Below, in pieces: positions 9,120 through 17,338 of a stretch of DNA of 64,000 bases. This DNA is from JAEUQQ01 sp963697285 (GTDB lineage: Bacteria; Acidobacteriota; Vicinamibacteria; Vicinamibacterales; JAFNAJ01). Position numbers and translations under genes: made by a program. The stretch is taken from NCBI GenBank assembly GCA_963697285.1, contig CAVONI010000012.1:372001-436000 (forward strand). The letters run 5' to 3'. Every line of letters starts with the position of its first letter. Within the stretch, counting starts at the first letter, position 1. The notes under the pieces were generated by a model. That model made no database searches. It was not told the DNA's origin and saw only the letters and a list, made by a program, of their open reading frames with translations.

Positions 9120-10175
9120 TCAGCGCCGCAATTCGACCCAGGGCGACGGGATGAACAGCTCCTCGTAAAGCCTGACGGCGTACCGGTCGGTCATCCCGGC
9201 GATGAAATCGCACGTCGCCGTGTCGAGGCCCTCTTCCTCGATGGTGCGCGCGTCGAGGAACTCCACGGGGCGTTCGCGGATCTTCTCCCACAGGCCTCCG
9301 AGGATGCCGGAGGCCTTGGCGAACTCGGCCGTGGCCAGGGTGTTCTCGTACACCGAGGCGAACAGGAAACTGCGCAACTCGATCGTCGCCTGCAGCGTCG
9401 CGTCGCTCATGCGGATTTCGGTCACACCACCGGCCAGCGTCTCGCGGACGACATCACCCACCATCCGCCCTATCCGTTCCGAGCCGGTACGGCCGAGCAG
9501 CCCCTGCGCCGAGGACGGCAAATCCTCTTCGCGCAGGATCCCGGCACGGGTCGCATCGTCGATGTCGTGGTTGACGTAGGCAATGATGTCGGCGACCCGG
9601 GCAATCTGCCCCTCGATCGTCGAGGCCCGGTGCTCAGGCGCGGCGCCCACCGGCAGGCCGTGCTTGCCCTTGGAGTGGTGGGCAATCCCGTCGCGGACCT
9701 CCCACGTCAGGTTCAGCCCCCGGCCGTCGCGCTCGAGACGATCGACGATCCGCAGGCTCTGCGCATGATGCGAGAACCCGCCTGGGACGAGATCCTCGAG
9801 CACGCGCTCGCCGGCGTGCCCGAAGGGCGTGTGCCCGAGGTCGTGGCCGAGGGCAATCGCCTCGGTCAGCTCCTCGTGCAGTCTCAGGACCTTCGCAATC
9901 GTCCGGGCGATCTGCGACACCTCGAGGGTGTGCGTGAGGCGGGTGCGGTAGTGATCCCCGGTGGGGGCGAAGAAGACCTGGGTCTTGTGCTTGAGGCGCC
10001 TGAACGCCTTGCAGTGGACGATCCGGTCGCGATCGCGCTGAAAGGCCGGGCGGATGGAATCCTCGGCCTCCGCGATGACGCGCCCCTTCGTCCGGGCAGA
10101 AAACGAGGCCTGCGGCACGAGCGTCGCGAATTCCCGCTGTTCGAGTTGCTCGCGGATGCACAGGTCGGGCGTCAC
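9120..10175 (-). CDS. dgt: dGTP triphosphohydrolase-like HD-domain protein
   Basis: This 351-residue HD-superfamily phosphohydrolase splits dGTP (or other dNTPs) to deoxynucleoside and triphosphate. It has the family N-terminus PAFQRDRDRIVHCKAFRRLK and KTQVFF. Metal ligands are in TRLTHTLEVSQIARTI and ALGHDLGHTPFGHAGERVL, the HD pair being GHD. The length fits the shorter dGTPase-like branch. Its start overlaps the deoB stop by 4 bases, pairing it with another deoxynucleotide/deoxyribose enzyme. Exact dNTP preference cannot be read from sequence. Confidence 0.9.
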   Translation of the reverse strand: MTPDLCIREQLEQREFATLVPQASFSARTKGRVIAEAEDSIRPAFQRDRDRIVHCKAFRRLKHKTQVFFAPTGDHYRTRLTHTLEVSQIARTIAKVLRLHEELTEAIALGHDLGHTPFGHAGERVLEDLVPGGFSHHAQSLRIVDRLERDGRGLNLTWEVRDGIAHHSKGKHGLPVGAAPEHRASTIEGQIARVADIIAYVNHDIDDATRAGILREEDLPSSAQGLLGRTGSERIGRMVGDVVRETLAGGVTEIRMSDATLQATIELRSFLFASVYENTLATAEFAKASGILGGLWEKIRERPVEFLDARTIEEEGLDTATCDFIAGMTDRYAVRLYEELFIPSPWVELRR

Positions 10176-11353
10176 CGCATGATCTCGGAGAGAAAGCTGG
10201 TGCCGTAATCCAGCCGCGGCAACCCGAACAGGTCGACCAGTGTCTGCCCGAGGTCGGCGAACGTCGAACGCACGCCGAGATCACTGCCTGGCCGCACGGC
10301 GGCGCCAACCGCCAGCAGCGGCACGTACTCACGTGAATGGTCGGTGCTCGGCGTCGTCGGATCGTTGCCGTGGTCGGCGGTGATCACGAGCAGGTCGGTG
10401 GCGGCGAGCCGCGGGAGCAGGTCGGCGAGGCGCAGGTCGAAGCGCTCGAGGTTGGCCGCGTACCCTGCAGGCTCGTTGCGATGCCCGTACTGCGTGTCGA
10501 AGTCGACCAGGTTGACGAAGATCAACCCTCGCCCGGCGTGGGCCAACTCACCCACCAGGACGTCCATCCCGTGCGCGTCGCTCGTCGTGGACGTCGCGCG
10601 CGTGATGCCGCGGCCCGCGAACAGGTCCTTGATCTTGCCGATGCTGACCACGTCCAGCCCGGCTGCAGTCAGGCGATCGAGGGCCGTGTCGGCCACGGGC
10701 GTGCGGGCATAGTCGTGGCGGTTGGCGGTCCGGACGTAGTGGCCCGAGGTTCCGATGAACGGACGGGCAATGACGCGCCCGACCCCGTGCCCCAGCGAGA
10801 CGATCTCGAACGCCACTTCGCACATCCGGTACAGGTCGGCCAGCGGGACGACGTCCTCGTGGGCAGCGATCTGGAACACGCTGTCAGCAGACGTGTAGAC
10901 GATCGGCTTGCCCGTCCGAACGTGCTCGTCGCCCAGTTCCTCGATGATCGCCGTGCCCGACGCGACCACGTTGCCGAGCGTGCCGCGCCCGATGCCGTCT
11001 TCGAACGCGCGGAGGATCGGCTCGGGAAACCCCTGCGGGTATGTCGGGAAGGGTGCGTCGAGCTGAATCCCCATCAGCTCCCAGTGGCCAGTCACCGAGT
11101 CCTTGCCGGCTGAGACCTCGGCCATCTTGCCGAACGCCCCGCGCGCCTGGCACATCGGCGCGTTCCCGCCGAGGGCCACGAGGCGGTCGAACCCGAGCGA
11201 CCGCAGCGTGGGGACGCGCAGCGGCACGACCTGCGCGATGTTGCCAACGGTGTTGCTGCCTTCGTCGGCATACACGTGCGCATCGGGCAACTCGCCGACG
11301 CCAACGCTGTCGAGCACGATGACAATCGCGCGCGTCGGTCGGGACGGTGTCAT
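10172..11353 (-). CDS. deoB: Phosphopentomutase
   Basis: This 393-residue alkaline-phosphatase-superfamily enzyme interconverts (deoxy)ribose 1- and 5-phosphate in nucleoside salvage. The N-terminal metal site is AIVIVLDSVGVGELPDA. The phosphorylatable threonine region is SNTVGNIAQ, and further metal ligands are in FVNLVDFDTQYGHR and VITADHGNDPTTPSTDHSRE. It is followed by dgt with an ATGA overlap, while hfq lies 3 bases upstream. Full length and unremarkable. Confidence 0.94.
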   Translation of the reverse strand: MTPSRPTRAIVIVLDSVGVGELPDAHVYADEGSNTVGNIAQVVPLRVPTLRSLGFDRLVALGGNAPMCQARGAFGKMAEVSAGKDSVTGHWELMGIQLDAPFPTYPQGFPEPILRAFEDGIGRGTLGNVVASGTAIIEELGDEHVRTGKPIVYTSADSVFQIAAHEDVVPLADLYRMCEVAFEIVSLGHGVGRVIARPFIGTSGHYVRTANRHDYARTPVADTALDRLTAAGLDVVSIGKIKDLFAGRGITRATSTTSDAHGMDVLVGELAHAGRGLIFVNLVDFDTQYGHRNEPAGYAANLERFDLRLADLLPRLAATDLLVITADHGNDPTTPSTDHSREYVPLLAVGAAVRPGSDLGVRSTFADLGQTLVDLFGLPRLDYGTSFLSEIMR

Positions 11354-11356
11354 GTC

Positions 11357-11614
11357 CTATTCGTGCGAGGCGTAGTAGTTGCCGATGGTCCGCGGCGACT
11401 TGATCGAGGCGATGGCGTGCTTGAACAGCATGTGATCGGTGCCGTTCGACTCGACGATGACGGCGAAGCGATCGAAGTTCTTGATGCGCCCCGGCATGAG
11501 CGTGCCGTCCATCAACCTGAACTCCACGTTCAGCTTCTCGCGGCGCGCATGGTTCAGGAAGACGTCCTGGATGTTGGGGGGCGACGCAGGGCCCTTCGTA
11601 GCAGGTGGCGGCAT
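11357..11614 (-). CDS. hfq: RNA chaperone Hfq
   Basis: This is an 85-residue Sm-like protein. The Sm1 region reads NIQDVFLNHARREKLNVEFR then LMDGTLMPGRIKNFDRFAVI. The Sm2 motif is MLFKHAIASI, with Phe where Tyr is usual in the YKHA motif. It binds small RNAs and A-rich mRNA segments as a hexamer. The ATG at 11614 overlaps the last base of the miaA stop region, and miaA-hfq is the classic gene order, which supports this start over further upstream codons. Confidence 0.93.
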   Translation of the reverse strand: MPPPATKGPASPPNIQDVFLNHARREKLNVEFRLMDGTLMPGRIKNFDRFAVIVESNGTDHMLFKHAIASIKSPRTIGNYYASHE

Positions 11615-12552
11615 CAGCGACTCACTCCGTAGCGCCGCACGAGCGCTTCGGCGGCGTCGAGGGCCGCCGGGCATTCGCCGGGGCCGTCAAGCCACACCAG
11701 ACTAGGCTCTTTGCGGAACCAGATCAACTGGCGACGCGCATAGTGCAGGTTCTCCCGGACGATTACGGCCCGGGTGGCGGCCTCGTCGCGCTCGCCGCAC
11801 AGGAACTCGCGCACCTGCCGGTAGACGAGTCCCGACAAGGCGTGGGCATCGTCGGGCACACCCGACGCGAGCAGGTGCCGCACCTCGTCGACGATCCCGC
11901 GGGCGAACTGCTGGTCCACGCGCCGCGTCACCCGTTCGGCCGTCAGCGCCGCGGGGATGCGCACGCCGATCATGACGACCTCGTAGTCGGCGATTGGCGA
12001 GTGCGTGTCGGCGAAGTGGGCCGTCAGGGGACGCCCGGTCTTGAAGTAGACCTCGAGGGCGCGCACGAGCCGCTTGCGGTCGCGTGGGAGGATGCGTTGC
12101 CCCGACGCCGGGTCGACCCTGGAGACGAGGCGGTGCAGCGACTCGACGCCCCGGCGATCGGCAATGCGCTCGAGCCGCGCCCGCAGCGCGTCGTCGCGCG
12201 ACGGCCCGTCGAAGAGGCCGCGCGTCAATGCCCGGACGTAGAAGCCGGTGCCGCCGACGAGTATCGGCAGCCGGCCGCGTGCGCTGATCTCCCTGATCGT
12301 GCGCGACGCATCGCGGGCGAAGTCCGCGGCCGAGTACGTGGCTGTCGGTTCGACGATGTCGATCAGGTGATGGGGAACGCCCTGCTGGTCGGCCGGCGCC
12401 ACCTTGTCGGTCCCGATGTCGATGCCGCGGTAGACGGCCGTCGAATCGCAGTTGACGATCTCGCCGTCGAAACGGTGCGCCAGGGCAATGCCCATCGCGC
12501 TCTTGCCCGCTGCCGTCGGCCCCACCACCGCCACGACCACGTTCACGACCAC
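11614..12552 (-). CDS. miaA: tRNA dimethylallyltransferase
   Basis: This 312-residue enzyme adds dimethylallyl to A37 of tRNAs reading UNN codons. The P-loop is VVGPTAAGKSAMGIALA, followed by the substrate-binding NCDSTAVYRGIDIGTDKV, HHLIDIVEPTATYSAADFA and VGGTGFYVRALTRGLFDG. It ends with the swivel and basic C-terminal regions (LIWFRKEPSLVWLD). The downstream hfq start overlaps its stop. Upstream lies a 125-base spacer carrying two copies of a GC-rich repeat. Confidence 0.95.
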   Translation of the reverse strand: MVVNVVVAVVGPTAAGKSAMGIALAHRFDGEIVNCDSTAVYRGIDIGTDKVAPADQQGVPHHLIDIVEPTATYSAADFARDASRTIREISARGRLPILVGGTGFYVRALTRGLFDGPSRDDALRARLERIADRRGVESLHRLVSRVDPASGQRILPRDRKRLVRALEVYFKTGRPLTAHFADTHSPIADYEVVMIGVRIPAALTAERVTRRVDQQFARGIVDEVRHLLASGVPDDAHALSGLVYRQVREFLCGERDEAATRAVIVRENLHYARRQLIWFRKEPSLVWLDGPGECPAALDAAEALVRRYGVSR

Positions 12553-12563
12553 TCCTCCGATCC

Positions 12564-12592
12564 GGGCCGCGCGGGGGCGCGGCCCCTACGTT
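12564..12592 (-). repeat. GTAGGGGCCGC hairpin repeat, copy 1
   Basis: The minus strand begins AACGTAGGGGCCGC and ends GCGCGGCCC, with the arms able to pair around a C-rich centre. Copy 2, identical over 29 bases, starts 59 bases away at 12623. A diverged relative closes the lolC gene near 30.35 kb. Both copies lie in the spacer between the TonB-like gene and miaA. This looks like a dispersed intergenic repeat; function unknown. Confidence 0.6.
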
Positions 12593-12622
12593 GCCCGCGT
12601 CTGCCGGCCGGCGTGGACGGCC

Positions 12623-12651
12623 GGGCCGCGCGGGGGCGCGGCCCCTACGTT
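12623..12651 (-). repeat. GTAGGGGCCGC hairpin repeat, copy 2
   Basis: This is a second 29-base copy identical to 12564-12592. The flanks are also partly alike (GCCCGCG or CCCGCG next to the ACGT end). The direct tandem arrangement suggests local duplication of a mobile or recombinogenic unit. It lies just after the stop of the TonB-like gene and may also act in transcript ending. Confidence 0.6.
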
Positions 12652-12677
12652 CCCGCGCCCTTCGTCGGCCACACGGG

Positions 12678-13655
12678 TCACTGCGAGGGCTGCTCGTTGT
12701 AGTAGAACGTGACCGTGAAGAACGCCGTGTCAGACGGATACTCGGGGGGCAGGGCCTGCGTGGGGTTCGACCCGAGAATCGCGTTGAATGCTGCGGAATT
12801 GAACGACTCGACCGACGAGGGTCCCACGATCGTCACGTCAGTGATGCGTCCGTCGCGATGGACGTTGAACGTCACGACGACGTGCCCGCGGAACGACATG
12901 GCCGCGTAGGGAATGAACCAGTTCCGCTTGACCTGCGCAACAAACCGACGAATCCACGGGCCGAACTCGACGCCCTTGGTATCGAACTGGATGGCCGGCC
13001 CGAAGGCCCCACCCTGCCCGGTGGGATTGTTGAAGCGCTGGTCGTCAACGTACTTCTGGAGGTTCTTCAGCGCCTGCCCGAGCGACCCGCCCGGAGTCGC
13101 CCCCCTGGAGGCGTCCTGCGCGTCGGGCGCCACCGGGCGGCCGCGCTCGCTCAGGAAGGCCGTGCGCTGGTCGGAGTCCTGGCCACCGGTATCGGCCGAC
13201 GTCGCCTCGGACGGGTCAGGCGACGGGCCCTCGCCTCGCGCCTTCTCGGCCGGTGACTTCTCGCTGTCGACCCGCTCGGTGGTGTTGCCGCGCGAGAATG
13301 GCAGCGGATTCGTCGGGTCGGGCGCGCGTTCGAGTGCCTGGGCGACGCGATCCTGGTCAGACATCTCGGCGCGTGGCGGCGGCGCGATCGCCCGCATGTC
13401 GACCTTGGGCTGCACGAACACGAAGCGCGGCTGCTCCTGTTGCTGTCGCAGGCGCTCGAGTTCGGCCTGCCGAGCGGCGACTTCCTCGGGAGACGGCTGC
13501 AACAGCGCGGCGATGAACGGCACCCGGGGGCCGAGCAGGAAGAGCACGGTCAGGAGCAGGTGCCCGATGATCGAGAGCATGATGCCCTCGCGCAACGAGA
13601 TCGCCCGCTCGAGGTGCGGGGTGTCGGGCCGGTAGTCGTCGAAGTCGATGAACAT
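12678..13655 (-). CDS. TonB C-terminal-domain protein (TonB-like)
   Basis: This 325-residue protein has one N-terminal transmembrane helix (about residues 25-48, GIMLSIIGHLLLTVLFLLGP). A charged coiled segment rich in Glu/Gln follows (EEVAARQAELERLRQQQEQP), then a long Pro/Ser/Glu-rich linker. A TonB C-terminal domain ends it, including WFIPYAAMSFRGHVVVTFNV and HRDGRITDVTIVG. Such proteins couple inner-membrane motors to outer-membrane transporters. No exbB or exbD is adjacent, so its partner is unknown. A perfect TATAAT lies about 180 bases upstream. Confidence 0.8.
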   Translation of the reverse strand: MFIDFDDYRPDTPHLERAISLREGIMLSIIGHLLLTVLFLLGPRVPFIAALLQPSPEEVAARQAELERLRQQQEQPRFVFVQPKVDMRAIAPPPRAEMSDQDRVAQALERAPDPTNPLPFSRGNTTERVDSEKSPAEKARGEGPSPDPSEATSADTGGQDSDQRTAFLSERGRPVAPDAQDASRGATPGGSLGQALKNLQKYVDDQRFNNPTGQGGAFGPAIQFDTKGVEFGPWIRRFVAQVKRNWFIPYAAMSFRGHVVVTFNVHRDGRITDVTIVGPSSVESFNSAAFNAILGSNPTQALPPEYPSDTAFFTVTFYYNEQPSQ

Positions 13656-13832
13656 CTACCGCACGGCCCCGGTCCGCATGCGGACGGATGCCGCGACCGC
13701 GCGCGGGCAGGCGGCGGCGTCAGCGGCACACGCAATCGGCGGCGATACGCGAGCAACGAGGGTGTCAGCCGCGGGGGGCGGCGCGCACGACGGGCAGACA
13801 GTCATCAAAGCAGGAAACCTGACCAGACCGCG

Positions 13833-13838
13833 ATTATA
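13833..13838 (-). promoter_or_regulatory. Putative -10 box upstream of the TonB-like gene
   Basis: The minus strand reads GCTATAATCG, a perfect TATAAT, in the 213-base gap between menG and the TonB-like gene. No good -35 hexamer precedes it at 16-18 bases. The gap is otherwise GC-rich and no gene was recognised in it. If active, the mRNA leader would be about 170 bases. Confidence 0.35.
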
Positions 13839-13868
13839 GCAATGGGTTCGTGCACGTCCGGCGCCGAC

Positions 13869-14618
13869 TCAGGCATGCGCCACGTACAGATAGACGACGC
13901 CAAAGGTCAAAGGGACGGCCCGCACCTGCGAGAAACCGGCTGTCGCGAGCATCGTCTGGAACTCGTCGGGCACGTAGAACGACCCGACCGACTCGGGCAG
14001 GTAGGTGTACGCCTCGTTGTGTTTCGACAGCAAGCGGCCAATTCGCGGCAGGATCGCACGGAAATACCAGCCGTACAACGCCCGCAGCACCGGCGCGCGC
14101 GGCATGGCGAACTCGAGGATGGCCACCCTGCCGCCAGGCCTCAGCACGCGGTGCAGATCGGCCAGCGCCGCGTGTGGGTCATAGACGTTGCGAATGCCGA
14201 ACGCGATGGTCGCCGCGTCGGCGGCGCCGGTGGCGACGGGCAGGTGCATCGCGTCGCCACGCAGGAGCGGCGCGACGTTGTCGAGCACCCGGTCGTGGAT
14301 CTTGCCCTGTCCCACCCGCAGCATGGCGTCGGCAAAATCGACACCGACCGCATACCGCGGCCCGTGTTCGCGATGTTTCAGGGCCGCCAGCATCACGTCG
14401 CAGGTGCCGGTGCACACGTCGAGCAGCACCTCGCGGCCGGTGAAACGCAGCTCGCGAATCGCCCTGGCCCGCCAATAGAGGTCCAGCCCGCCGCTCAGGA
14501 GGTGGTTGAGCAGGTCGTAGCGTCGGGCAATGGCGTCGAACATGCCCGCGATCTTCCTGGCCGACTTGTCGGGACCATTCGCCAGGCTTCCCGCCGCCGC
14601 AGACCGGCTGGCCGGCAT
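13869..14618 (-). CDS. menG: Demethylmenaquinone methyltransferase (UbiE/MenG family)
   Basis: This 249-residue SAM-dependent methyltransferase is of the UbiE family. It starts MPASRSAAAG and has KIAGMFDAIARRYDLLNHLL, SAM motif LLDVCTGTCDVML and the family signature AFGIRNVYDPHAALADLHRV and LRPGGRVAILEFAMP. It performs the last C-methylation of menaquinone. The start is set by the ATGA overlap with the ubiX stop and by family alignment; the frame is open far upstream across ubiX but that part is not coding. Its place at the end of a futalosine-pathway cluster favours menaquinone over ubiquinone. Confidence 0.92.
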   Translation of the reverse strand: MPASRSAAAGSLANGPDKSARKIAGMFDAIARRYDLLNHLLSGGLDLYWRARAIRELRFTGREVLLDVCTGTCDVMLAALKHREHGPRYAVGVDFADAMLRVGQGKIHDRVLDNVAPLLRGDAMHLPVATGAADAATIAFGIRNVYDPHAALADLHRVLRPGGRVAILEFAMPRAPVLRALYGWYFRAILPRIGRLLSKHNEAYTYLPESVGSFYVPDEFQTMLATAGFSQVRAVPLTFGVVYLYVAHA

Positions 14619-15241
14619 CACGCGTCCTTCCAGCGCGGGTACAGCGAGTGCTCGAACCCGAAGGCCGACAGGATCTTGCCTGCCAGGAAGTCGGCCAGGT
14701 CGTCGATGCTGGTGGGCATGTGGTAGAAGGCCGGCATGGCGGGCAGGATCATCGCGCCCGCCTCGGCACAGAGCACCATGTTGCGCAGTTGCATGAGGCT
14801 GAGGGGGGTTTCGCGCGGCACGATGACGAGTTTGCGTTGCTCCTTGAGCATCACGTCGGCGGCGCGTTCGGTCAGGCTGCGCGACAGGCCGTGCGCGACG
14901 CCCGCCAGCGTCTTCATCGAGCACGGCACGATGACCATGCCCTCGCACCGCTGGCTGCCACTGGCGATCTTGGCACCCTGGTCCTTGTTGCTGTGCAGCG
15001 TCAGGACGCCACGTCGCACCTCGTCGCCATACCGCCCGGCCAGGTAGTCGTGCAGGCGCTCGATCGCGGCGCCCTCGCCGAGCTCGTCGCGCAACAGGCG
15101 CCGACCGAAATCCGAGACGACGACGTCGAGCTCGCATCCCTGCGCCAGGAACGCCGCGATCGTACGTGCCGCGTAGATGGCGCCGCTGGCGCCCGTGACC
15201 GCGACAGCGATATTGCGACGCCGCGTGCTATCGGCCGACAT
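14618..15241 (-). CDS. ubiX: Flavin prenyltransferase UbiX
   Basis: This 207-residue flavoprotein makes prenylated FMN, the cofactor of UbiD-type decarboxylases. It has AVTGASGAIYAARTIAAFLA near the N-terminus. The FMN-binding/active region is KIASGSQRCEGMVIVPCSMK with TLAGVAHGLSRSL, and the C-terminal part has PRETPLSLMQLRNMV and PAMPAFYH. In the futalosine pathway a UbiD-like decarboxylase (MqnL) needs this cofactor; that gene is not in the window. Its start lies 14 bases inside the end of the prenyltransferase gene. Confidence 0.93.
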   Translation of the reverse strand: MSADSTRRRNIAVAVTGASGAIYAARTIAAFLAQGCELDVVVSDFGRRLLRDELGEGAAIERLHDYLAGRYGDEVRRGVLTLHSNKDQGAKIASGSQRCEGMVIVPCSMKTLAGVAHGLSRSLTERAADVMLKEQRKLVIVPRETPLSLMQLRNMVLCAEAGAMILPAMPAFYHMPTSIDDLADFLAGKILSAFGFEHSLYPRWKDA

Positions 15242-16095
15242 AGAGAGCGGCTCCCGTGGTGATGAGGAACAGGATGCCGACGTAGCCGTTCAGGTCGAAT
15301 GCCTTCTTCACCTGCGACAGGTCGTCGACCGAGACGAGCGACTGCTCGTACACGAGGAGCAGCGCAACGCCGATCACGCCGGCGAAGTACATGGGCGCCA
15401 GGCCGGCGTGCACGCCCAGCATCCACAGGCAGGCAACGGTCACGACGTGGAGCGCGCGTGAGATCGCGAGCGCACCGGCCACGCCGAACCGCACCGGGAT
15501 CGATCGCAGGCCCTGTGTCCGATCGAAGTCCAGGTCCTGGCAGGCATACAGCACGTCGAAGCCTCCCACCCACGTGGCGATGGCGACGCCCAGCCAGGCG
15601 GGCGTGCTGCTCCATCCGCCGCCGGCGGCAATCCACCCGCCGACCGGCGCCACGGCCATGGCCAGGCCGAGGAACAGCTGCGTGTAGTCGGTGAAGCGCT
15701 TGGCGAGGGAGTACCAGAACACGATCGCGAGGGCGACGGGCGAGAGCCAGCCGGTCACCGGGCCCAGCATCACCGCACAGCCGACGAACAGGGCCGACGA
15801 CACGGTCACGAACAGGGTCGCCTCGGCGACCGACATCGCCCCGCGGGGCAGTTCCCGCATCGCGGTGCGGGGGTTCATCGCGTCCCAGCGCGCGTCGGCG
15901 AGCCGGTTGAAGCCCATGGCCGCTGAGCGCGCCGTAACCATGGCGCCGATGATCCATGCCACGCGCGTCCACGTCAGCGGCGACTCCCGGGCCGCCAGCA
16001 GCGCCCCCACGAGCGCAAACGGCAGGGCGAACACCGAGTGGCTGAATCCGGACAAACGACGCCCACGTCGACAGCCGGCTCACCAGTCTCGTCAT
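15228..16095 (-). CDS. mqnP: UbiA-family prenyltransferase (MqnP-like), interrupted by a +1 frameshift near the N-terminus
   Basis: This membrane enzyme attaches a polyprenyl chain to an aromatic acid. The two Asp-rich motifs are NRLADARWDAMNPRT and YACQDLDFDRTQG. The ATG at 16095 overlaps the preceding gene's stop (ATGA) and reads MTRLVSRLSTWASFVR. The family sequence FSHSVFALPFALVGALLA then continues one base out of phase. The minus strand has CGGATTCAGC at 16042-16051; removing the A restores FVRFSHSVFALPF and gives 288 residues. An in-phase TTG at 16055 would make a truncated 275-residue form without the N-terminus. The menaquinone role is inferred from the mqn neighbours. Confidence 0.83.
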
Positions 16096-17327
16096 CGCGA
16101 CCACTCCAGGCGATCCGGCGTGATGCCAGACACCAGTTGCTCCTCAAGTGCCGACGCAGCGGCGGGAACCGGACACAACGCCACGCGCAGCACGTCTGCC
16201 CGCTTCCCCGCCTCGAGCGTCCCGAGCTCATCGTCGAGGCGCAACGCGCGCGCCCCGCCGATGGTCGCCGCCTCGAGCCAGCACCGCGCCGCCACATCGG
16301 GCGCCATGTCACGAAGCGCGTGCAACTCGCTGAACACGCTCAGGTCGTCATTGCTCGCAAGGCTGTCGGTTCCGACCGCGAGGCGCGCACCGCTGGCGAC
16401 CATGGCCGCCACGGGTGGGACGCCGACGCCGACCCGGAGGTTGCTGCGCGGACACGTGACGACGGTCGCCCCCGCGGCAGCGATGCGCGCGAAGTCACGC
16501 GCCTCGCACTGCGTCGCGTGCACGACCAGCAGGTGGCGCGTCAGCACACCGAGATGGTCGAGGTACGCGACCGGCGACATGCCGGGTGGCGTCCACGACG
16601 GGTTCCAGCGCCCGACCGCGTCGAGCAGGTCGCGCCACGCGCCGGACCCGCGGGCCAGGAACTCGCCTTCGTCCCGCGACTCGGCCACGTGCATGCTCAT
16701 GACGCCGGGAGCGAGGTCGTGCACCGCGAGGGCGATCTCGCGAATCAACGCGGGCGACGTCGAATACGCCGCATGCGCGGCAAGTGACACCCGCACGCGT
16801 TCACCCGTCGCGTCCAACGCCCGCTCGCGTGCGGCCGCCACCATCTCGCACGGTGCGTCCACGTCGAAGCCGAGCAACTCGTGGAAGACAACCGAACGCA
16901 GGTCACTCGCGGCAAGCGGCTCGAGGGTCGCCCAGCCGTTCGCGATGTCGCCGATCGCGCTGGTCCCGCACGCCCGGGCGTCGGCAATCGCCCGCAGGAT
17001 GGCGGGCGTCGGGTCCGGCGGCTCCCGCCGCAGGGCCATCGATGCCCGCACCCATGCCGGCAGCGACGCCGCTGGCGGAACGCGGCCATGCAGCCACGAC
17101 AACTCGAGATGCGTGTGCGCGTTGACGAGGCCAGGCATCAGTGCCGCGTCGCCCGCATCGCGCCGCGTCACGGCGGCACCCGCAGCCGACAACGCGTCCG
17201 CACGCGCCCTGATCTCGGCCCACGGGCCCACCGCCAGGATGCGATCGCGCTCGACGAGCACGCCGCCGTCGGCCACGGGCGGCGACACGATCGGAACCAT
17301 CCAGGCGGCCCTGGTCGCGACTATCAC
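16092..17327 (-). CDS. mqnX: Amidohydrolase, probable aminodeoxyfutalosine deaminase
   Basis: This 411-residue metal-dependent amidohydrolase is of the cytosine-deaminase-like type. Metal-site motifs are MPGLVNAHTHLELSWLHG, MHVAESRDEGEFL, VVHATQC and LAVGTDSLASNDDLSVFSEL. Enzymes of this type inside futalosine clusters deaminate 6-amino-6-deoxyfutalosine to futalosine, and here the gene sits between mqnC and the prenyltransferase. That specific substrate is inferred from context. It is 11 bases downstream of mqnC and overlaps the prenyltransferase start by 4 bases. Confidence 0.8.
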   Translation of the reverse strand: MIVATRAAWMVPIVSPPVADGGVLVERDRILAVGPWAEIRARADALSAAGAAVTRRDAGDAALMPGLVNAHTHLELSWLHGRVPPAASLPAWVRASMALRREPPDPTPAILRAIADARACGTSAIGDIANGWATLEPLAASDLRSVVFHELLGFDVDAPCEMVAAARERALDATGERVRVSLAAHAAYSTSPALIREIALAVHDLAPGVMSMHVAESRDEGEFLARGSGAWRDLLDAVGRWNPSWTPPGMSPVAYLDHLGVLTRHLLVVHATQCEARDFARIAAAGATVVTCPRSNLRVGVGVPPVAAMVASGARLAVGTDSLASNDDLSVFSELHALRDMAPDVAARCWLEAATIGGARALRLDDELGTLEAGKRADVLRVALCPVPAAASALEEQLVSGITPDRLEWSR

Positions 17328-17338
17328 CTCGCCTGGCC

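Noticed and set aside
12553..12677. CRISPR-like array because of the two identical 29-base repeats
   Set aside because: Only two copies, one spacer, a GC-rich hairpin repeat, and no cas genes.
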